DNA of 64,000 bases from an uncultured bacterium (lineage in GTDB: Bacteria; Verrucomicrobiota; Verrucomicrobiia; CAIQCK01): NCBI GenBank assembly GCA_903870275.1, contig CAIQCK010000065.1, positions 42,042 through 106,041 of the forward strand, read 5' to 3'. Of this stretch, positions 15,942 to 26,146 are shown piece after piece. The notes beneath the pieces are model-generated. The model saw nothing but the letters and a program-made list of their open reading frames with translations, had not been told where the DNA came from and made no database searches. The translations under genes were made by a program, and so were the position numbers. Numbering within the stretch: the stretch's first letter is position 1; each line of letters starts with the position of its first letter.

Positions 15942-16922
15942 TCAGTTCAATGATTTCAATAATTCGGGAATCTGTTCCCGCCATTTCAGTTGCTCCTGGA
16001 CATCGCCGCGTTCTTTCGCCAACCAAGCCAAAATCTGACTTACGTCGAAGAGATTTTTGCACCTCGGCGGCGCGCCGAGGACTGGCTTGGCTGGCCTGAC
16101 GGGAATAGTCGTGGGCGTTTTGTTTTTGAATGGCCCCTGAACCTCCACGTCACATCCGGAACTCGCAATATGGTAAGCCCTCGTTGCGGCCTTGAAGCCC
16201 CAACCGTTGCGAAGGTCATTTTCAACCCAGGAGACAAATTGGTCCGGGGCGACTTGCTGATTTCGCCATTTCAAAAAGTTTTGCTTCTCGACCTCAGCTT
16301 CTTTCACGCCCGACCTGAGCGCGATGCCAATTTCTTCAAACTGGAACTCGCCACAATGGCGGCGCCGCATGTCGGAGCGGGTTACGCCGATAATCAGGCC
16401 ATTGCAGCAGATGAATCGAAACCAGCCCATCAAGGCGCGGAAACGGGTACTTCCGTCGACGGAGTTCAGGCATTCGAGACGAAGCGCCATTGGATGTCCG
16501 TCCCCAGGGTCGAACTCGTATTCTTTGGGAAGATAAAGGCTGAGGGCCATCCGTTCGCCGTATTCGGTAATCGTGAGTTCCGCCTTCACGTTGCTGGCGG
16601 GGATCTTCATTGCGTCAAGCGCCCGTGCAGCTACATCCAGCACGGCCACATGCGGCACGAGGGTGTAGTCTTTGGAGACAACACCCACCGGAACGAAACT
16701 CCGGTCTTTGCCGAATGGCAACCGGACAATCGTGTCGAGCCGTTCGTTCAGGCGCGACTGATCTTCCCCCGGTTGGGTTAGGGCAAAGCTCCGACGTTCA
16801 AAAGCGGGGATGTGTTGTCGAATCTCAATCAGCGCACCCTCATGCACCACCACCGGAGAGCCGAGCCACTTGAACGGTTCGCTTTCACTCGCCGCTCGCG
16901 TTGGTTGCGCCATGCTATTCAT
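15942..16922 (-). CDS. DUF932-family phage/plasmid-type protein
   Basis: A 326-residue protein with the hallmarks of DUF932, found mainly on phages, plasmids and integrative elements. It has FVPVGVVSKDYTLVPHVAVLD, LALRLECLNSVDGSTRFRALMGWFRFICCNGL-type core residues, then a helical C-terminal half. Function is not established; it is usually linked to single-stranded DNA metabolism by gene neighbourhood. The start ATG at 16922 has a second Met at residue 4 that would serve equally. It sits just downstream of the gene ending at 16941. Confidence 0.75.
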   Translation of the reverse strand: MNSMAQPTRAASESEPFKWLGSPVVVHEGALIEIRQHIPAFERRSFALTQPGEDQSRLNERLDTIVRLPFGKDRSFVPVGVVSKDYTLVPHVAVLDVAARALDAMKIPASNVKAELTITEYGERMALSLYLPKEYEFDPGDGHPMALRLECLNSVDGSTRFRALMGWFRFICCNGLIIGVTRSDMRRRHCGEFQFEEIGIALRSGVKEAEVEKQNFLKWRNQQVAPDQFVSWVENDLRNGWGFKAATRAYHIASSGCDVEVQGPFKNKTPTTIPVRPAKPVLGAPPRCKNLFDVSQILAWLAKERGDVQEQLKWREQIPELLKSLN

Positions 16923-16940
16923 GACTGCATTAGCCTCCGT

Positions 16941-17936
16941 TTATTTCCCCACCCACTCCCGCACTTGGCCGGGTTTGAGTTTGGGGAAAAGCGGCACGAC
17001 CTTGCCGGGATTCACTGACGCGTTCTCCGGTAGTAGTCCGCCTTTCTTTTTGTCGAACTGAGCCACGCTCTTGAGCTTCTTGAGCGCGGCGATGCCATTC
17101 ACAGCCGTTAGTTTTTCGTCGTAATAATCAAACCACGGCAGGCCCGCCTGATTATATCGGCTAGCTGTTGGCGGCACCGTGGGCGGCATCCAGCCGGTGA
17201 AATCCTGCCATACCACCGAATTGCAGATATGAACGAAACACCGGCTGCTGTGCTCCAAGTCCCAATCCGCCAGATTGTATTCGTCCTCGTAAATCTCCTG
17301 CTTCATCCGCCCGCCTGGCGCAAGGCCCATCGCGGCACCAGCGGAGAGTTCGCATACGCAAAGGTTCTCCTCCGCGACCCCCCGGTATCGTGACGCGAAA
17401 TACTTCTCATACGCTTTCCGTTTCATCGGATAGGCGATGATCTGGAGACCGCCGTGCTCCGCTTTTCCTGTAACCTGTTCCTCTGCCGTGACGCCTGCCC
17501 CGAGCGGCATCGCCACAAACTGGCGAATAACGCCCTTTTCAACACAATACCCATCCAGCCACGGTTGCTCGGTAGCCACTACGTAGTCTTGCGGGTTGCG
17601 ATTCAGCTTATCCTTCCACGGCTGGCCGCTCACGGCGTTGATTTTGCCCGTGGCGATCTTGACCGCGAACGGATATTCCCCGCGGAAGTTGATCCACATT
17701 GCCTCAGACTGATACATCGGCAGCATTACGCCGCCGCGTTCTAGCCAGTCCTCCGGCACTCGGTTCGCGTGGTCATCCACATGGCGCAGCGGAAATCGGC
17801 CCAAGCCAGGGGGCAAGGGATAGGTTTTGTTGTCGTCGGGAATTCTCAGCGTGCGTTGGAATTCGATCCGCAACCGCGCCGCGGCGTGTACTTCAGGAAA
17901 CGAAAACACCAATGTTTCATTGTTCAACTCGATCAT
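16941..17936 (-). CDS. Conserved hypothetical protein of mobile-element neighbourhood
   Basis: A 331-residue soluble protein. Strongly patterned stretches such as FQRTLRIPDDNKTYPLPPG, FPLRHVDDHANRVPEDW, GGVMLPMYQSEAMWI and VIRQFVAMPLGAGV look conserved, but I cannot name a family or activity. No signal peptide or membrane segment is visible. It is followed by DUF932 and preceded by the XRE gene (13 bases apart), all on the minus strand. Confidence 0.6.
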   Translation of the reverse strand: MIELNNETLVFSFPEVHAAARLRIEFQRTLRIPDDNKTYPLPPGLGRFPLRHVDDHANRVPEDWLERGGVMLPMYQSEAMWINFRGEYPFAVKIATGKINAVSGQPWKDKLNRNPQDYVVATEQPWLDGYCVEKGVIRQFVAMPLGAGVTAEEQVTGKAEHGGLQIIAYPMKRKAYEKYFASRYRGVAEENLCVCELSAGAAMGLAPGGRMKQEIYEDEYNLADWDLEHSSRCFVHICNSVVWQDFTGWMPPTVPPTASRYNQAGLPWFDYYDEKLTAVNGIAALKKLKSVAQFDKKKGGLLPENASVNPGKVVPLFPKLKPGQVREWVGK

Positions 17937-17949
17937 AACGGTTCTCCTT

Positions 17950-18306
17950 TTACCAATTGCCGTCCCGCACCTCGCGGACGACTCGCAACACCGCTTGGTC
18001 CGGCGCGTCTTTTACCTGCCGGATCAGTTCAGCGAAAAGCTTTGGCCGTTTCATGATGGCCTCACGAAGGTCCTTTGATACCTTGCCGGCCAGCGCCAGC
18101 AGCACATCCGGGTCTTCGCCAAGTATCGCCGCCAGCGTCTTGGTTGTTTCCTCCGACGGCGGCCCGGAGTCCCCGCGCTCCACCTTGCTCAGATACGACG
18201 GCTGGACCTCCATCGCTGCTGCCACCTGGCGCAGCGAAAAGCCATGTTTTTTGCTGGCCTGTAGTTCCAACCGCCTCTGCCGGACATATTGACCGAACTC
18301 ATTCAT
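17950..18306 (-). CDS. XRE-family transcriptional regulator
   Basis: A 118-residue protein with an N-terminal Cro/C1-type helix-turn-helix (FSLRQVAAAMEVQPSYLSKVERG) and a helical C-terminal part (DPDVLLALAGKVSKDLREAI) without a known enzymatic motif. It is the first gene of the leftward replication block and is preceded by a good promoter with an overlapping palindrome-like sequence, so it probably represses its own operon as a lysogeny-style switch. That is inference from position. Confidence 0.8.
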   Translation of the reverse strand: MNEFGQYVRQRRLELQASKKHGFSLRQVAAAMEVQPSYLSKVERGDSGPPSEETTKTLAAILGEDPDVLLALAGKVSKDLREAIMKRPKLFAELIRQVKDAPDQAVLRVVREVRDGNW

Positions 18307-18659
18307 AGTGTTGACTGTTTACTATACACTATACGATATGGACTGCAAGTGGTTTTCTTATTCTTTCATGGTTCGCCCCCTAACTGTCCTTCTTTGGAGG
18401 TTTTATTGGTTTTGTTACGGTCATTTCACAAACGCGGGCCGGGGGATCTGCTGGCAAACCGCCAACCTCACGCCGGCTTCGTCGGTCCCTCACCCCGCTT
18501 CACAACAAATTTCTCGCTCGCCGGTAGATCGTGACCCTGTTCAATCCGAACGCGCGCTTGTCTGGTAAACGCACCGAAAGGATGAGGGCACTGCTTATTC
18601 CTCCGGCGTCGCTGTGTCGGTTGTTTTATTCTTCAAAAACCGTTGAGATTTGTCGTCTA
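18307..18659. other. Intergenic region between regulator and DUF499 gene
   Basis: A 353-base gap between two minus-strand genes. Its left part holds the promoter of the XRE regulator. Open frames across it have no family features and no good ribosome binding sites, so I see no gene. No convincing terminator hairpin followed by a T-run was found for the DUF499 operon. Confidence 0.5.
18321..18348 (-). promoter_or_regulatory. Putative sigma-70 promoter and operator of the XRE gene
   Basis: Reading leftward, TTGCAG (complement of 18343-18348) and TATAGT (complement of 18321-18326) are separated by 16 bases, a good -35/-10 pair, 14 bases before the XRE start codon. TATAGT occurs twice in a row across the spacer and -10, giving a TATA-CAC-TATA near-palindrome that a dimeric repressor could bind. 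Autoregulation is inferred. Confidence 0.5.
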
Positions 18660-21500
18660 CTACGGGATCAAATCCGCTTCGCGCAATGGCTCAATCACGC
18701 CGTTCTGGAGCTTGCTCTTGTCAAAACCCTTGCTGGATTCGGCGCGGAGCGTGACCGACACCTTGCCAGCCATCTCCGCGAGGTTCGCCACGGCATTCCA
18801 CACTTTGAAGAGTTGATTGCGGTCTGCGGTGAACGATAGCTCAAGCTGCGTCTGCTCGATCTGAGTGCCAGCAGGTTGCCCAACAGCAGAAGGCGCAACT
18901 GGAGGAGGCAAGGTCGTCGTCGACACGGCACCTCCGAACTGCGGTCCAGGAGGCTCGGCAACGGCTTCAGGTTGAGGAATCGCTTGAGGCAGCATCAGGA
19001 AACCCGTGTCGAAGTCTATTTCATCATCGGGCACCAGAGTGTCGAAACGCACTTTGGAGAGGGCAACCTGAAACTTCCCGTCAGAACCGGTTACTGGTGT
19101 CGGCACATTGGCATACCCGAAGACGCAATCGCTGATGCCCTTGACGATTGCTCTCCGCAGAACACCGTCCGATGTCAGCCGTGCAAATCCGAGGAACGAG
19201 TAGAACCCGCTGACAATCTCATCACAGCGGATACCCATCACCGGCGGCTTGCCCTCGCCAAGCTTGAACAACTCGATGATCTTTGGAGGAGCAAGCGAAT
19301 CATGCACCTTTCGCTGCACCTGCATGATCAACTCGCAGATGCGCTCATGAATCATCGCCTTTTTGTTCGCGGTCAACGTCACCTGCAACGGCCGGCCACC
19401 CACGGCGATCTTCTCCAAGCCGATCTTATTTTCCACCAGCTTCGGCAACCACACCTCGACGTACAATTTCAAGAACGCCGACTCCAATGAGCCGGCATGG
19501 CTAGCCTCGCGCTCTCGCAATTCGTCAGCCTGCTCTTTCGAGAGGTTGAGTTTTTTCGAGTTCTTTCGCACTCGGTCAATCGCGATCAGGTAACGAGTCT
19601 CGCGGCGTAGTGTCTCCACCTGATCTGCGGCCGGCACGGCCAGAGCCAAGCCGTTGCGGAACTTGCGCGGACTGCTTCCACACTTTTCAATCATTTCCAA
19701 CGCTGCCACCTCGCGTTCCTGGAGTGACTTTGCCGCCAGGTCCAATGGGAGGTAGGCAATCAGAAAGCGAGACTCCTTGTCTGGTATGGCTGATGAATCC
19801 GCCGGCCAGGCAATCGCCGCATGATGCCCCGCCAACCGCTCCTCCAGCAATTCCTTGATTCGGTCAACGACCAGCTTCTCATCTCGTGCAACGGCGTCGG
19901 CTTCTTGCTCGATCAGCAGTGTCACATTCGGGTCTTTTTTGAAACAGTACCGCACACCATCGTAGTGCAAGTAGAGGCAGTTCTGCCGCAGCTCTGCCAA
20001 ACACCCCTTCGCCGTTAGGCTGTCGAAGTCCGGGCCGACACATGCGGCCAACAACTCTGGCTCGGTCACACCAGCCGGTAGCACTTCCGTGCTGTTGCCC
20101 ACCTCACGCCGCAACCCACCGAACGAATACAGGAAGATTGCTGTGGCCATCTTCGTTGCTACGAACTTGCCCACCTCGGCGGGGTTCTCTTTGGCCCGTC
20201 GCTGGTCAATTCGTCGCGCCCGCGAATTTGTCCCAACCAAATCAGCCTCAAACACGGCATCGTACTGGTTCATGAAGCCCAGTTCCTTGACCAGGGCACG
20301 CCGAACATCGTGGTCGGCGAGCAGTACGTCACCCGGTCCCATTACGCCAGCGCTTTTGCCCGCCTTGTGCGTCGCCCGCATACACGCTGCCAAGAAACGC
20401 AACGCACCACGGGTTCGTTGATACAGCGGCAAGGATGCCCACCGCTGCCGCATCAGATCAATCAGCGCCGGATGAAATGGATACGCTAATTTCATCCGAT
20501 TCCGCAGCGCAATGCCCTCCTCGTCAGCCTGGCTCTCATCCGCCTCGCTGGTCGCATAGGCTTTGCGGGCCTGTGTGAACACCTGCTGGTATGCTGTGGA
20601 GGTTGTGCCGGCGATTTTTTCATCGGGTATCTGCTCCAATAACCTTCGCTGAATGACCCGACACACTTCGTCCTCCACCACAGGCTCCCGCAGTTGATCT
20701 TTGCGGTTGGCGAGGTCCGACACGGTTTGGAGCAATGCGAGATACGCCATCGCTTGTTGCGGATTACTGGCCGGCAGTGAATAGACCAGCGCGGTTTTGG
20801 GCGAATTGCCTGTCGCGACGGTCAGGCGTTTCAGAAATATCAGCGATTCATCGCGCAAGGTCGTGTCGTGAATCTTGTGGCCGCCAGCGCTGATTAGGTA
20901 TTCCAGAACCTCATCCAACAGAATCAAATTGGCTTCATCGCCAAACAACTTCAGCAAATCGCTGGCATCTGGAGAAAGTCGGGACTCGTCATTGGCACGC
21001 ATGATTTCGTACCCCGCCTTGCCGCCCAAACTGAGCGCGATCCATCCCCAAATGGTTTTGACTCGAATGCCCTTTCCCTCTTTTCCCTGCGTGGCGTTGA
21101 AGAATTGGCCGTCCACTACTGCCACCCGCACCTTGCCGGGGATGGCCAAGCCCTTTGCCTCCGGCAACGTGTCGAGCGCCTTGCGACTACGAGCCGCGTG
21201 AAGCAACGCCGCCATCGTATGCGACTTGCCGCCGCCGAATGGGGTCATCAGCTTCAGCACTGGAGCGCCACCTTTGCCAGCCAGTCGTTTCAGGACTTCG
21301 TCCAACAAACTCCTCAACCCGCTGGTGATATACGACGCCTGGAAGAACGACTCCGCATCACGATACACCGGCGCCACGGTGCCAGTGCCTTCGGCCAGCG
21401 GCCCGAGGTCGAGCGCGAAGATGTCTGTCTCGGCGTGCTCCTTCAGTACGTCGGGGTGCAGATGGACAGATTCGACCCAAGGTTTGATTGTGGTGTTCAT
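18660..21500 (-). CDS. DUF499 AAA+ ATPase of a helicase-methylase-ATPase locus
   Basis: A 946-residue ATPase. Walker A is TPFGGGKSHTMAALLHA (GGGKSH at residues 89-94) and Walker B is NLILLDEVLEYLI. The DUF499 core is followed by a Pro-rich linker (about 840-880) and a small C-terminal domain. Proteins of this type are encoded with DUF1156 methylases and large helicases in phage-defence loci. It is the last gene of a minus-strand operon that starts with the helicase at 33539. A 265-base gap containing 9-bp tandem repeats separates it from the AlbA_2 gene. Confidence 0.85.
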   Translation of the reverse strand: MNTTIKPWVESVHLHPDVLKEHAETDIFALDLGPLAEGTGTVAPVYRDAESFFQASYITSGLRSLLDEVLKRLAGKGGAPVLKLMTPFGGGKSHTMAALLHAARSRKALDTLPEAKGLAIPGKVRVAVVDGQFFNATQGKEGKGIRVKTIWGWIALSLGGKAGYEIMRANDESRLSPDASDLLKLFGDEANLILLDEVLEYLISAGGHKIHDTTLRDESLIFLKRLTVATGNSPKTALVYSLPASNPQQAMAYLALLQTVSDLANRKDQLREPVVEDEVCRVIQRRLLEQIPDEKIAGTTSTAYQQVFTQARKAYATSEADESQADEEGIALRNRMKLAYPFHPALIDLMRQRWASLPLYQRTRGALRFLAACMRATHKAGKSAGVMGPGDVLLADHDVRRALVKELGFMNQYDAVFEADLVGTNSRARRIDQRRAKENPAEVGKFVATKMATAIFLYSFGGLRREVGNSTEVLPAGVTEPELLAACVGPDFDSLTAKGCLAELRQNCLYLHYDGVRYCFKKDPNVTLLIEQEADAVARDEKLVVDRIKELLEERLAGHHAAIAWPADSSAIPDKESRFLIAYLPLDLAAKSLQEREVAALEMIEKCGSSPRKFRNGLALAVPAADQVETLRRETRYLIAIDRVRKNSKKLNLSKEQADELREREASHAGSLESAFLKLYVEVWLPKLVENKIGLEKIAVGGRPLQVTLTANKKAMIHERICELIMQVQRKVHDSLAPPKIIELFKLGEGKPPVMGIRCDEIVSGFYSFLGFARLTSDGVLRRAIVKGISDCVFGYANVPTPVTGSDGKFQVALSKVRFDTLVPDDEIDFDTGFLMLPQAIPQPEAVAEPPGPQFGGAVSTTTLPPPVAPSAVGQPAGTQIEQTQLELSFTADRNQLFKVWNAVANLAEMAGKVSVTLRAESSKGFDKSKLQNGVIEPLREADLIP

Positions 21501-21542
21501 ACGTTGTTTCCTTGCAATGACTCAGTTCTGTCTCTCAAAACG

Positions 21543-21693
<151 letters not shown>

Positions 21694-21765
21694 TGTGTCC
21701 ACTATCGCTACCCTCTTTCTGCTTAGCTCTCGGCTCACGTTTCGGCTCACTCGTGCGGGTTTCCC

Positions 21766-23154
21766 TTATTTTCCGCCGGTTTTTCGGCTCACCTTTCGGC
21801 TCACGATCTGAGCCGAAAGCGCATAACTGATGCTTCGCCCTTTTCCTCGCTGCACCAAGACCTTGTCCTTTACCAACTCGCTCAGATCACGTTTAGCCGT
21901 AGCTGTCGGTACTTCAGCCACGGTTTCATATTCCTTACGAGTGATTCTCCCGCGCTCCTGAACGTGCCGTACGCCTCTTATCTGGCGATCACTCAGTTTG
22001 AGTTCGGCCAGCCGTGCTTCTAGTGAAACCGGCTTCTGGAAAATGATTCGGAAACTGTCCGGACGGCACTCGAAATGCGGCTCGGGAACGCCGGCTTTCC
22101 GACACTCCGCCATCATTCGGCCAATGCCCGTACCGAACTGCTCAATGTACTTGATCCGGAAGAAGGCTTCTGCAACGAGCTTGTTGCGCGGCTTCGATTC
22201 GTGCGGCCCTTTCAAATCTTCCACCGTCAATCCTGCCGGTAGACCACCTGGATTCGTCACCTCCAACCGGTCATCAAAAATCTTCACCTCCACATTCCCG
22301 CTGTCGGCGTAATCCCGATGGCAAATGGGATTGATAATCGCCTCGCGTATAGCATCCAGCGGATACTCCCACTGTTCCTTACGCTCTACTTCGCCCTCAA
22401 TCCTTGCCGCCATCGTGGTGTTGCGCCGCACAAACGCCATCGCCTCCTCGACCTGTTGGATGATGTCGCCCTCAATGACCTTCAAATCGAGAAATTCCAC
22501 CTCATTGTCGCCCTTGAACCGGGCACAACGCACCTTCGCCTGAAGCAAAAACCGCTGCGGATTCTTTCCAAATAACAGCACTGCGGCAATGGTCAACTGC
22601 CCGTACTTCTTCAGCAAGTTCAATTGCCGCAATACCTGTATCAGCGGTGTCTGGTCATCAATTTCCCACAGCCGTTCCGATTTGGCGCGACTCAAGAACT
22701 TTCGCACTTTGTCGGGGTCAATATCGTCTGCCGTCGCACCAGCCTGTACCGTCTCGTCCCACGTCACACCGCGAGAGTTAAAGTACAACTCCGCGATCTC
22801 GCTCGCCGCCAACACCTGATTGGTGCGGCCCGACCGACGATAAGCGCGGCCATAGGCACTCACGGGTTTGGTGTGGTTCTCCGGAACCTCGACCATAATG
22901 ACTGTCCGGCCCGCTTCCTGAACGGTTGTAATTCCTGGCACCAGTTTCGGAATAGTGTTCTGGGCGATGTCGTTCGCCAAACTTTCCAGTGTGCCTTTGC
23001 CAATTTGCACTCCAACGACTGTTCCATCGTCACGCACACCGATGTAAATACACCCGCCCTGTGCCGATGCAAACGCGGCACAAGTCTCCACGATGTCGTG
23101 CGACTGGCTCAACGACACCTTCCGCTCAACCGTTTGTCCTTCTTCAGGAATCAT
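21766..23154 (-). CDS. AlbA_2 (Schlafen-like) putative ATP-binding regulator
   Basis: A 462-residue protein from the ATG at 23154. The N-terminal AlbA_2 domain shows CAAFASAQGGCIYIGVRDDG and AYRRSGRTN. The middle part has AIREAIINPICHRDYADSG and GGLPAGLTVEDL, a GHKL-like ATP-binding module of the same family. The C-terminus is winged-helix-like (DLSELVKDKVLVQRGKG), ending in repeated VSRK units. Such proteins are often annotated as ATP-dependent transcriptional regulators or nuclease partners in defence islands. It begins 10 bases after the methylase stop; an alternative GTG start at 23190 would overlap it. Confidence 0.8.
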   Translation of the reverse strand: MIPEEGQTVERKVSLSQSHDIVETCAAFASAQGGCIYIGVRDDGTVVGVQIGKGTLESLANDIAQNTIPKLVPGITTVQEAGRTVIMVEVPENHTKPVSAYGRAYRRSGRTNQVLAASEIAELYFNSRGVTWDETVQAGATADDIDPDKVRKFLSRAKSERLWEIDDQTPLIQVLRQLNLLKKYGQLTIAAVLLFGKNPQRFLLQAKVRCARFKGDNEVEFLDLKVIEGDIIQQVEEAMAFVRRNTTMAARIEGEVERKEQWEYPLDAIREAIINPICHRDYADSGNVEVKIFDDRLEVTNPGGLPAGLTVEDLKGPHESKPRNKLVAEAFFRIKYIEQFGTGIGRMMAECRKAGVPEPHFECRPDSFRIIFQKPVSLEARLAELKLSDRQIRGVRHVQERGRITRKEYETVAEVPTATAKRDLSELVKDKVLVQRGKGRSISYALSAQIVSRKVSRKTGGK

Positions 23155-23164
23155 GACCAATCTT

Positions 23165-26146
23165 CTACAGCAACCGCTCCTGACCCGCACGCTTATCCGC
23201 CTTCACTGTCTGGCCTTCCATCACTGCTGACCAGTTGGCCAGCAGCTTGCCGAGGGTGCTTTGTTCGGCGGTCGACGATACGTCTTCCAACTCGCCGCCT
23301 TTCAGCGCGGGACCGCCCAATGCCTGACAGACCAACTTCAGTTGTTCCAAATTCGGCTGGGCGTCGGCCAGGAAGTCGGGAATCTTCGGCGGCTTGTGCT
23401 CCAGCAGCCAGAGCAGGCGATGCAGGATGTCCACAATCGGTCGGGCTGTGCCGGTGTCGTCCGGTATGCCGAGTTTTTCGTCATCGCCACGTTCGGTGAA
23501 ATCCAGCAGCCGGTATTTGCTCTTGTCCTTCTCCATCACGGCGTTCGATCCACTGGCCAGACCGTTGTGGCCGTCCAACTCGACGTGCGTGCCGTTGGCG
23601 AAGATGATTGCCTCGCCGGCGTCCAGATCCGCTGCGCCGTAGGTGTAGCGCCACAAAACGTAAAACCGCGTCGCCGCATCCATCCCCGCGAGGCTAGTCT
23701 GGCCGCCTTTGCCACCGACCTCTTTCGACAACCGGGTTAGGATGGTTTCCAGCACGACCGTCTCCACTTCCGTCAAGAACCGTTCGGCGGGCACTTCCTC
23801 GCCGTTGGCGTATTCGACCCGCGCAAACCGGGTGAACGCCCGCAGCCCCGCCCCGACACACGCAATCACTAGGTCTGCCCCCGAAATCCCCATCGCCCAC
23901 AACGTCTCCACCCGCTCCCGCACGATCTGCTCCAACTCCGGTTTGACTGACTCCTCGTAGTGTCCAACCTGCACTGCCCCTTCCCGCTTACGAGCGACGA
24001 GGAAGATGCTGGAGGCAAGGGCGGAGGTAGCATGAGCAAGAAGCCGTCCTTTAGTTTCCGTGTCGAGCGGCCATGCCTCGTTGACGCAAAAGCCCGCTGT
24101 GCGGAGCGAGTCCACAAGAGTGGCCCAGCCGAGCGTGGTCTTGTGAGCATAAACGACGAGGATGGGGCTAGCCGGCTTCAAGAGGCGGTGAGCCTCAGCG
24201 AATGCCTCAGCCATCATGCGCTCATAAACCTCACGGGCCTCGGCCTTATCACGTCCATGTCGCGTCGAATCGGCGACTGCCTCCGCCTTCTTTGGCGTGC
24301 CGGCAGCGGCGAAGTGCTCCGGGTAAAGGTGGCCGACGGAACGCTTGAGCCAGACGTAGAAAAAGTCGGAGAGGTCTGCGTAGGAGACGTTGTCGTAGTA
24401 GGGAGGGTCGGTGATGACGGCATCGAAGGAAGAAGTCTCGAATGGCATGGTAGTCGCACTGCTCCGCGTCACATGGCCGATGCAGTCCATGGCCAGAGAA
24501 TCAATAATTCCAGCCACTTCCTGTAAACTGCCAGTCCAGCAAGCAATGTCTTTACACAACGGATTGGCCTCAGCGAAATCCCATGCCATCGGCAAGGCTT
24601 GCCTTCCAAAAGTATGAACGATGCCTCGCCCTCCGCCTGCCTTCAGCATGCACAATGTTGAGTTAAAATCCGCTTGTTTGTCCAAAACGCACGCCAGCAT
24701 GGTGGCGACGGCTTTTCGCGCTCCGTCTTCCACTCGGTATCGTGCCATTTCGTGAAGGGCCTCCTGATCAGCGGCAGCAAAGGTCATGAGGCTCAACATT
24801 TGGCGGGGCGTGAATAGTTGCCCATAGCTGGTGATACCGTAGAGACGAACCCAGAAGCTGTTTTTAGCGTCGTCAACAATCTCTTCGTCAGGGACGGTCA
24901 ACCCGGTGCGAGCGCAGACTGAAACAATGCGTTTAAGAACGTCCTCATCATCTGGCACGAGAAACGGAACTGAATCTGGCGCGAGATAGACCTTCCCGTC
25001 CCGATTGGGTCTCGTCATAGCGACACCCATGATCTGAAATGCCATCCGCCCCGCACAACCTTCGACCTTCACGTATTCACTGTCGGCGACCGTACCGCAG
25101 AATGGACAGGTGGCGTTGCCACCTTTTGAGAAACCGGCTGGGTCAAAGCCCAGTCCGTTCTCCGAGTGCGCCTCGACGACCTCGAAGCGAACCCGTTTCT
25201 TCCCGCGTGGCGCAATCACCTTCAGTGCGACGTACCGACCTTCCTTTATGCAGAGCCAAGTCTGTTTCACCAGCGGGACGGTGGCTTTACAGGTGGGGTT
25301 CTTGCAAGTAACAGTGCGCGTCCAGAGATAGGCGACCGGCATCAGGTAGCCCGGCGGCACCTCGTCGGTGGTGTGATCTTTCAGGTAGTCGACTTGGAGC
25401 ACCTGTTTCTTGCCCTTGTGCTCAGGGTCGGGGATGAGCGGGTAGAGGTCGCCGATCTCGGCTTTAACCTTGTTCAGCACCCACTCGCCCCAGTAGCGGA
25501 CTTCATCGGCCAGCCCGCCCCAAGTGGTTTCACCCTTGGCGTTCTTCGGGCCGGTCATACCACGCGCGGTCGGGTCGGGTTTGCCGTATTTCTGCGGATA
25601 GACCAGCGTGCAAAGTTGGATGATGTGGGCGACTGGATTGAGGTCGAGCGCATACGCCTCACAGCCCAGCCGCAACGCCTCCAGCGGAATCGCGCCGCCG
25701 CCTGCAAACATATCCAGCACCTTCGGCCGCGGCGCTTTGCCTGAAACAATGTCCTCGACCGTGACCTTCTTGCCGGTCTCGTCGGTCAACCGTTCCGCGT
25801 GTGCTTCGAGGATGTGCCTTTGGGCCTCATTGATAGCCCGTTCGATGTCACTTTTCTCTTCGGGCTTCGAGTCACTCGGATATCGGCATAGACGTTGAAT
25901 AAACTTCGCCGCATTGGCACGCCCGAGCGATTTCTTTTTCTCGTCGCTACCCGCATTCGGGACAAACTGCGACGCCGGCACCAGCGCCCCATACACCGCC
26001 GCCCGACAAGCCACCAGCGGACGCCGCGCCCACCACAAATGCAACGTCGAGATGTGCCCCTTGCGCACAGACTTCTCCCGTGAAGCCTCGGCGCTGATGG
26101 CCACGATGGGCAGGTAGTCTTCGATCAATCTGCGGTCGTCAATCAT
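23165..26146 (-). CDS. DUF1156-type DNA methyltransferase
   Basis: A 993-residue protein. The N-terminal DUF1156 segment (ISAEASREKSVRKGHISTLHLWWARRPL) is followed by the AdoMet-binding motif VLDMFAGGGAIPLEALRLG and, much later, the catalytic DPPYYDNVSYADLSDFFYVW, a DPPY motif of amino-methyltransferases (N6-adenine or N4-cytosine). Two CxxC zinc-like pairs (TCKNPTCK and ATCPFCG) sit in the insert between them. In known relatives the methylase protects self DNA from a partner helicase/nuclease. Its start overlaps the DUF4365 stop (ATGA). Confidence 0.88.
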   Translation of the reverse strand: MIDDRRLIEDYLPIVAISAEASREKSVRKGHISTLHLWWARRPLVACRAAVYGALVPASQFVPNAGSDEKKKSLGRANAAKFIQRLCRYPSDSKPEEKSDIERAINEAQRHILEAHAERLTDETGKKVTVEDIVSGKAPRPKVLDMFAGGGAIPLEALRLGCEAYALDLNPVAHIIQLCTLVYPQKYGKPDPTARGMTGPKNAKGETTWGGLADEVRYWGEWVLNKVKAEIGDLYPLIPDPEHKGKKQVLQVDYLKDHTTDEVPPGYLMPVAYLWTRTVTCKNPTCKATVPLVKQTWLCIKEGRYVALKVIAPRGKKRVRFEVVEAHSENGLGFDPAGFSKGGNATCPFCGTVADSEYVKVEGCAGRMAFQIMGVAMTRPNRDGKVYLAPDSVPFLVPDDEDVLKRIVSVCARTGLTVPDEEIVDDAKNSFWVRLYGITSYGQLFTPRQMLSLMTFAAADQEALHEMARYRVEDGARKAVATMLACVLDKQADFNSTLCMLKAGGGRGIVHTFGRQALPMAWDFAEANPLCKDIACWTGSLQEVAGIIDSLAMDCIGHVTRSSATTMPFETSSFDAVITDPPYYDNVSYADLSDFFYVWLKRSVGHLYPEHFAAAGTPKKAEAVADSTRHGRDKAEAREVYERMMAEAFAEAHRLLKPASPILVVYAHKTTLGWATLVDSLRTAGFCVNEAWPLDTETKGRLLAHATSALASSIFLVARKREGAVQVGHYEESVKPELEQIVRERVETLWAMGISGADLVIACVGAGLRAFTRFARVEYANGEEVPAERFLTEVETVVLETILTRLSKEVGGKGGQTSLAGMDAATRFYVLWRYTYGAADLDAGEAIIFANGTHVELDGHNGLASGSNAVMEKDKSKYRLLDFTERGDDEKLGIPDDTGTARPIVDILHRLLWLLEHKPPKIPDFLADAQPNLEQLKLVCQALGGPALKGGELEDVSSTAEQSTLGKLLANWSAVMEGQTVKADKRAGQERLL

